Assembly: GCF_012910705.2 (NCBI RefSeq)
Contig: NZ_WTVG02000039.1
Span: 558,001-622,000, forward strand
Direction of reading: 5' to 3'
Length of the DNA: 64,000 nucleotides
DNA from: Aromatoleum anaerobium
GTDB taxonomy: Bacteria > Pseudomonadota > Gammaproteobacteria > Burkholderiales > Rhodocyclaceae
Part shown: piece by piece, positions 60,217 to 64,000 of the stretch
How positions within the stretch are numbered: the stretch's first letter is position 1
How the letters are laid out: every line of letters begins with the position of its first letter
Made by a program: the position numbers and the translations under genes
The notes under the pieces: model-generated
What the model was told of the DNA's origin: nothing
Databases searched by the model: none
Seen by the model: only the letters and a program-made list of their open reading frames with translations

Positions 60217-60234
60217 TCACTCCCACTCGATTGT
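60217..60234 (-). other. guaA 3'-end-like sequence, probable attachment site
   Basis: On the minus strand this reads ACAATCGAGTGGGAGTGA, encoding Thr-Ile-Glu-Trp-Glu-stop, the conserved end of GMP synthase. The 3' end of guaA is a known integration site for islands with P4-type integrases. The reading frame does not continue into a guaA gene on the right (a stop lies about 30 bp upstream in frame), so this is a short att copy and not guaA itself. Distance to the integrase remnant, ignoring the IS66 copy, is about 290 bp. Confidence 0.6.
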
Positions 60235-60877
60235 CAATAGCAGCCTCGATCCTTAGTGTTTACGCCACTTTCCGCGGGGCCAATCTGCTTGATACCGTTG
60301 CCGATACCGTCGATTTCCCTCGCCTTGAACGCGCTGCCTACAGACAAGTCCCAGGAGGCTCCACTCCGTCCCAGGCGCTCCCACTGACAGGGGTGCTCGG
60401 CCGTGCCGACAAGGCGATCCGCTGACCCCAGAGAGTCACGACGTTTACCTCAGCCGCTAGGAGATGACGCGGAACACACCCTGGAAAGCCATCACTGCGA
60501 CGGATTGCAGGGCTGTCGATAGGAACAACCCGACATAGACCGGAACGCATGCCTGACAAGGTCAAATTTTACGCCAGTATTGCGTTTCGGCGAGCTACCA
60601 AATCCATGACTTGTTCAACGGAGAGCGGATCCACTTGGCGACATTGGCGACACCTCCGCCCTCGACCTGTGTCGACAAGCACAAAGGCTTGGTTAGTCAG
60701 CCGAAACCCATATGGCGGGTAAATCAAACGGAATACGCATTCCAAACATCTTGGGCAAAGCTGCCGTCGCAGAACCATTCACTAGGCCATTGCCTATCAG
60801 TCGCTGTCCTCCATTTCTTCAACCGGGCCGCCTCGCACTCTTCTCAGATCCGATGGATGGCGTGTGATGCCGATCCC
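60235..60877. other. Intergenic region between att-like site and AbiE genes
   Basis: These 643 bp show no gene I can support. Further TACCGTTGCC/ATACCGTCG sequences near 60295-60312 echo the att repeats. A 69-codon minus-strand frame at 60569-60778 with two CxxC pairs (LCPRCLEC, CRQCRQ) is too short and unfamiliar to call. Confidence 0.5.
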
Positions 60878-61822
60878 TCACATGGCGTCGATGTATTGGT
60901 GAATCCGGGCCATCAACGCACCGAAATCCGGCTGCCCCTGGTAGTACAACGCCTCTGTCTTGCGGTATTCATGCGCGAAGCGTTCGCGTTCCACTGGGTC
61001 GGCGAGGATGAAGGCAGGGTTCTTAGCAATCACCAGTTCATCTCCGCTGCGAAAGCGCTGCACTTTGCGGTCCTGATAGGCCGGGTCCCGCATGAACGCT
61101 TGCACTTCCTCCAAGCTGAGGAGGCAGTACACGTCGTAGTAGTGGCGCAGGAAATTGGCTGGGAATTCCTGGGCCTCGCCGAGCCGGCGATACTTGGTGG
61201 AAATGGTCTGTAGCTTCTCGACGAAGGTGTGCGTCGGCGCGTAGCACGGGATCGCCACTGCGCGGTTGTCGAACACCTCGACGCCTCGGTCGCTGGCGAC
61301 GCCCAAGGCCCATGAAGAGATGGTGACTGGTCGGTTGGGCGCCGTGTCATCGAATCCCAACTCCAGCAGGATGCCGTCCTTGACTCCCGACAGGGCGGCC
61401 GCGCGCGGGGTGTAGATAAGGCGAATGCCTGCGCTGCGCATCTTGTCGTCATCGAACCGGGTGTCCCGCTCGACGCGGTCGATGCCGGGAATGCGGATGC
61501 GTGCGGCGAGTTCATCGTAGTAAGCACACCGTGATGCGACATGGGCCGGCTTGTCCTGGTTGCGGCCGACCTTCACATCCATGCCGTCGGGCGGTTCGAT
61601 GCGGATATCGATGTCCTCGGAGAAGCGATGGATGACGCCGAAGCCTTTAGACAACGACGTGCCGCCCTTCAACTCGTACTGGAAGCCTTGGGCCTGCAGG
61701 CCCCACAGACAATGCATGATCCAGTAGTCCTTCTCGACCAACATAGGATCGAGTCCGCACTCGTCGGCGACCAACGCGAGCAATTGGTCGAAGTCACGCC
61801 GCTCGTGCAGGAAGTCAGCCAC
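60878..61822 (-). CDS. AbiEii-type nucleotidyltransferase toxin
   Basis: The 314-residue protein starts at GTG 61822. The nucleotidyltransferase signature KGGTSLSKGFGVIHRFSEDIDIRI (about residues 50-73) has the GS/GT motif and the paired acidic residues DIDI needed for catalysis. AbiEii toxins of type IV AbiE systems transfer nucleotides, for example to tRNA acceptor ends, and stop growth in phage infection. GGAG lies 7-8 bases upstream, and the start overlaps the antitoxin stop by 8 bp, so toxin translation depends on the antitoxin gene. Confidence 0.9.
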   Translation of the reverse strand: MADFLHERRDFDQLLALVADECGLDPMLVEKDYWIMHCLWGLQAQGFQYELKGGTSLSKGFGVIHRFSEDIDIRIEPPDGMDVKVGRNQDKPAHVASRCAYYDELAARIRIPGIDRVERDTRFDDDKMRSAGIRLIYTPRAAALSGVKDGILLELGFDDTAPNRPVTISSWALGVASDRGVEVFDNRAVAIPCYAPTHTFVEKLQTISTKYRRLGEAQEFPANFLRHYYDVYCLLSLEEVQAFMRDPAYQDRKVQRFRSGDELVIAKNPAFILADPVERERFAHEYRKTEALYYQGQPDFGALMARIHQYIDAM

Positions 61823-62429
61823 CAGCCCACTCCCGGAGCCGTTTGCGCGTCGCCACACTGCCAAAGCTGTCGGCCGCGCGTTGCAGACGGGCTGGATCGA
61901 ACGAAGACAACCTGTTGCGCGCCTGGCGCAATACCGCATCACGGTCCTCGGCCAGTTCATCGAGATTGTTCAGCAGGTCGACGTAAAGGAACTCAGGCGT
62001 CAGCTTCTTGGGGAAGCGTGGCTTCATACGGAAATCGAACTGCCGGTTGCCGAGCCGGAAGACGCCGTGGCGCTTGTGGTTGTAGACCAGTGTTTTGTTG
62101 TAGAGCTGGGTCGTCCCCAGTCCCACGGAGTTGTAGGCCGAGGGGGAGAACACCAGGAAGTCTTTGTCGCGCAGGAAGCTTCCCACCACTTGCTCATCCG
62201 CCGGCGGCAGCGGACCGAAGCTTGACTGCTTCGGCGCGTGGTACAGCCCTTGAGCAAGCTTTTTCAGCTTTCCCGTGGACACCAGTTCACGCAGGTGCCG
62301 GTCCACGGCGGTGGACAGACGTACGAGATCCTCCCGCCGATAGACGCGGCCAGCTTGCAGTTCATCCGCAAGGTGAGCAGCAGCACCGTGCAGGGACAGA
62401 GTCGAACGTGAAGCGGTAGAAGCAGGCAT
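61815..62429 (-). CDS. AbiEi-like antitoxin (DUF6088/winged-helix)
   Basis: This 204-residue protein has an N-terminal winged-helix-like region (GRVYRREDLVRLSTAVDRHLRELVSTGKLKKLAQGLYH) and a C-terminal domain rich in charged residues. The pattern fits AbiEi/DUF6088 antitoxins, which repress the operon through DNA binding and counteract the nucleotidyltransferase. It is placed directly before, and overlaps, the AbiEii-type gene. GAGAAG stands before ATG 62429. Confidence 0.85.
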   Translation of the reverse strand: MPASTASRSTLSLHGAAAHLADELQAGRVYRREDLVRLSTAVDRHLRELVSTGKLKKLAQGLYHAPKQSSFGPLPPADEQVVGSFLRDKDFLVFSPSAYNSVGLGTTQLYNKTLVYNHKRHGVFRLGNRQFDFRMKPRFPKKLTPEFLYVDLLNNLDELAEDRDAVLRQARNRLSSFDPARLQRAADSFGSVATRKRLREWAGG

Positions 62430-62668
62430 GACTAACTTCTCATTGAGATTTCATGCATTCTACCTCTTCCAGACAGGTATGTCGCGCGTCCGAGGATGAA
62501 CGGTCCGAGTCCGGCTGGCCTGACCCAACCTGCGCCAGGGTCCTTGATCGATAGACCCATGGTCGCCGACCCGCACGTCCGCCGTCGCCTGGATAGTTAA
62601 GGCGGTGATGGACTCCATCGTCATCGCGGTGATGCGGGGGCTGCGACTCCACGAAGGGGTACCTGGGC

Positions 62669-63415
62669 TCAGCCAGAAATCGACAACGTCGGCGTGATCG
62701 CTTTGAAGTTGGAGAGTAGTTGAGCGCGTACGTGGTCTAGGCTCGTTCCCCAGAGATCACACATGGTCTGCGTAACTCGGTCAGTTTCCCACGGAAACCA
62801 CGGCGTTCCGTCTGCTTTGGTTGCGAATGGTCCATCTGTCTCCAGCAGCACCTTCGTAGCAGGCATCTCTGCCACAAGTTGTCGCCCTTTCTCGCTCGCG
62901 ACCATGGATGGCCCGACGCTGAACCATGCCCCCTGATCAACCGCACGGCGTAGCTGTTTCTTTGTGCCGGAGAACCAATGAAGCACGGGCGTACCTGCCT
63001 TCGGCTGTGCCTCGAGTGCATCCAGCACCTGGTCGACCGCACCACGAGAATGCAGACTCATGGTTCGTCCGCCGACACGCTCGCACTCGGCGAGGACCGC
63101 GTCCAGAATCCTTCGCTGCAGCGCCATCGACTGCTTGAAGCGAGGTGATCCATCCAGACCAATCTCGCCGATGAACTCGGCTTGGCCGACGAGACTGACC
63201 AAGAGATCCTGTTCCGACGCCTTAACAACAGCTATCTCAGGGTGGAGCCCAAGCGCCACCTTGATGTTGGGATAACCCGCAAAAACCCTTGATGTTGCCA
63301 GCCAGGCCCTTGGGCTTGTGGAGACGACCAGCGTAAAGACGTTCTGCCGCGCGACTTGTGGAAGCAAATCTAGGGCATTCGGGTAGAGATCAAGGTGACA
63401 GTGGAAATCGATCAA
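62669..63415 (-). CDS. qatD: TatD-family hydrolase, QatD of a Qat anti-phage system
   Basis: The 248-residue metal-dependent nuclease-like protein has an N-terminal DFHCHLDLYP with the HxH pair, FIGEIGLDGS with the conserved Glu, and histidines in MSLHSRGA and VLHWFSG. The start is TTG at 63415 and overlaps the stop of the upstream gene (TTGA), which carries the QueC-like protein. TatD plus QueC-like in this order is the qatC-qatD end of the four-gene Qat defence operon (QatA ATPase, QatB, QatC, QatD). The other genes lie beyond the window edge. Confidence 0.88.
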   Translation of the reverse strand: MIDFHCHLDLYPNALDLLPQVARQNVFTLVVSTSPRAWLATSRVFAGYPNIKVALGLHPEIAVVKASEQDLLVSLVGQAEFIGEIGLDGSPRFKQSMALQRRILDAVLAECERVGGRTMSLHSRGAVDQVLDALEAQPKAGTPVLHWFSGTKKQLRRAVDQGAWFSVGPSMVASEKGRQLVAEMPATKVLLETDGPFATKADGTPWFPWETDRVTQTMCDLWGTSLDHVRAQLLSNFKAITPTLSISG

Positions 63416-64000
63416 ATGATGCCCTCGTGTTCGAGATAGCTCCCCAACTCGCTGATGCCGGCCTCTACGACGCGTTGAAAGTCAGCGCGCTCATCAGGAG
63501 CGGCAAACGTCAATGCGCCGGCAGCCAAGGGGCGAATACCGTCTGAAAGATACCTGAGGTAGGCGATCGCCACAGCGTGCGTGTCATTCGCATTACCAGA
63601 GGGCGCCGCTTCCCCAAGGTTGCCGTATCGGTAGCTTGGTGTTGGATCGGGCATGCCGGCCTTGAAGAATGCAGCTCTCCTCACAAGACATGGCAAGCAT
63701 CGTCCGCAATGCTCGTTCAGTCGGCCGTACTTTCCGCAACTCGTCGTCCGAGACATTAGCTGGTGCATCAATGGTATGTCTTGGCATCCCAAGAGAACCT
63801 CGCCTTTGGTCAGGTGCTTGTAGGGCGAGCAGAACTTCGCCCCAATACCCAGCCCATCCCAGAGATGCTGCAGGCGATGGAGAAAAACAGGATGTGTAGT
63901 CTTCGTGCTGAGCGACCCCATGCGGCCAGGGTTTAACGGAATATTGAGGCTGATGAAACCGTTCTCAGGCACGTAGACGTGCAGAGGGTCGATGTTCGGC
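63412..64000 (-). CDS. qatC: QueC-like protein QatC of the Qat anti-phage system, partial
   Basis: The C-terminal 195 residues are visible; the frame is open to the window edge and continues beyond it. The zinc-binding region SCGKYGRLNEHCGRCLPCLVRR (four cysteines) is that of QueC, the 7-cyano-7-deazaguanine synthase, and its homologues. The upstream segment HLTKGEVLLGCQDIP also fits QueC-like proteins. The QatC group is longer and divergent from housekeeping QueC. Pairing with the TatD-like gene makes Qat much more likely than queuosine biosynthesis. Confidence 0.85.
   Translation of the reverse strand, partial: PNIDPLHVYVPENGFISLNIPLNPGRMGSLSTKTTHPVFLHRLQHLWDGLGIGAKFCSPYKHLTKGEVLLGCQDIPLMHQLMSRTTSCGKYGRLNEHCGRCLPCLVRRAAFFKAGMPDPTPSYRYGNLGEAAPSGNANDTHAVAIAYLRYLSDGIRPLAAGALTFAAPDERADFQRVVEAGISELGSYLEHEGII

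Noticed and set aside
60217-60300. A resident guaA gene to the right of the att-like site
   Set aside because: Only the last six codons match; an in-frame stop follows within about 30 bp and no GMP synthase sequence is seen.
60569-60778. A 69-codon frame with CxxC pairs
   Set aside because: Possibly a zinc-ribbon fragment, but short, without a ribosome site and without a recognised family.

Overview
The window looks like a high-GC betaproteobacterial chromosome, most likely from a Rhodocyclales/Burkholderiales-type degrader; this placement is inference. The basis is the strong GC bias at third codon positions, the betaproteobacterial style of degradation genes (CaiB/BaiF CoA-transferases, acyl-CoA dehydrogenases, meta-pathway hydratase/aldolase/dehydrogenase, a DUF1302/DUF1329 outer-membrane pair) and the IS630, IS1634 and IS66 elements. 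There are no rRNA or tRNA genes and no CRISPR array.

Positions 1-53228 form one large catabolic region built around CoA thioesters. The left part (1-6855) runs leftward: two CoA-transferases, a BadI/MenB-like crotonase, a thiolase-like protein with its DUF35 partner (now separated by an IS630 copy) and a second crotonase. Next come a dienoyl-CoA-reductase-like flavoenzyme, a deazaflavin-dependent (F420) reductase and an MFS transporter, then a lower-pathway module (2-keto-4-pentenoate hydratase, acetaldehyde dehydrogenase, 4-hydroxy-2-oxovalerate aldolase), a short-chain dehydrogenase (SDR) and a flavin reductase with a MarR-like tail. A chemoreceptor, an aldehyde dehydrogenase and a LuxR-type regulator follow (16401-20815). 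Positions 20923-33826 carry EtfB, a nitronate-monooxygenase-like protein, a third CoA-transferase, an acyl-CoA synthetase, an odd two-part CaiB-like protein, an amidohydrolase, a crotonase, an F420-type luciferase-like oxidoreductase and two adjacent acyl-CoA dehydrogenases.

Positions 34050-39138 encode coenzyme F420 metabolism: F420:NADP reductase (npdG/fno), cofE, a clearly shortened cofD, cofC and a fused cofG-cofH (fbiC). CoxG- and XdhC-like accessory genes and an AraC-type regulator follow. Positions 42453-53228 add two SDRs, a SnoaL-like protein, two old-yellow-enzyme homologues, an MFS transporter, a ketosteroid-dehydrogenase-like flavoprotein and the DUF1329/DUF1302 pair. The chemistry implied is CoA activation, desaturation, hydration and carbon-carbon cleavage of a hydrophobic, probably alicyclic or polycyclic substrate, with hydride steps that can draw on F420H2. 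The substrate cannot be named from sequence.

A 19-bp motif (consensus TTAGTCCCATCGGACGATG) lies in front of five genes or operons, four of them 59-66 bp before the start codon and all in the same orientation relative to the gene. It ties the lower-pathway operon, the chemoreceptor, the acyl-CoA-dehydrogenase/F420-oxidoreductase operon, the AraC gene and the SDR operon into one probable regulon.

Positions 53677-64000 are mobile and defence DNA: an ICE protein joined in frame to a single-strand-binding protein, an IS1634-type transposase, transposase and P4-type integrase remnants, an IS66 element with a perfect 8-bp target duplication, a repeat-rich int/att region with an 18-bp match to the guaA 3' end, an AbiE-type toxin-antitoxin pair, and the end of a Qat anti-phage operon (qatC partial, qatD) that runs off the right edge.
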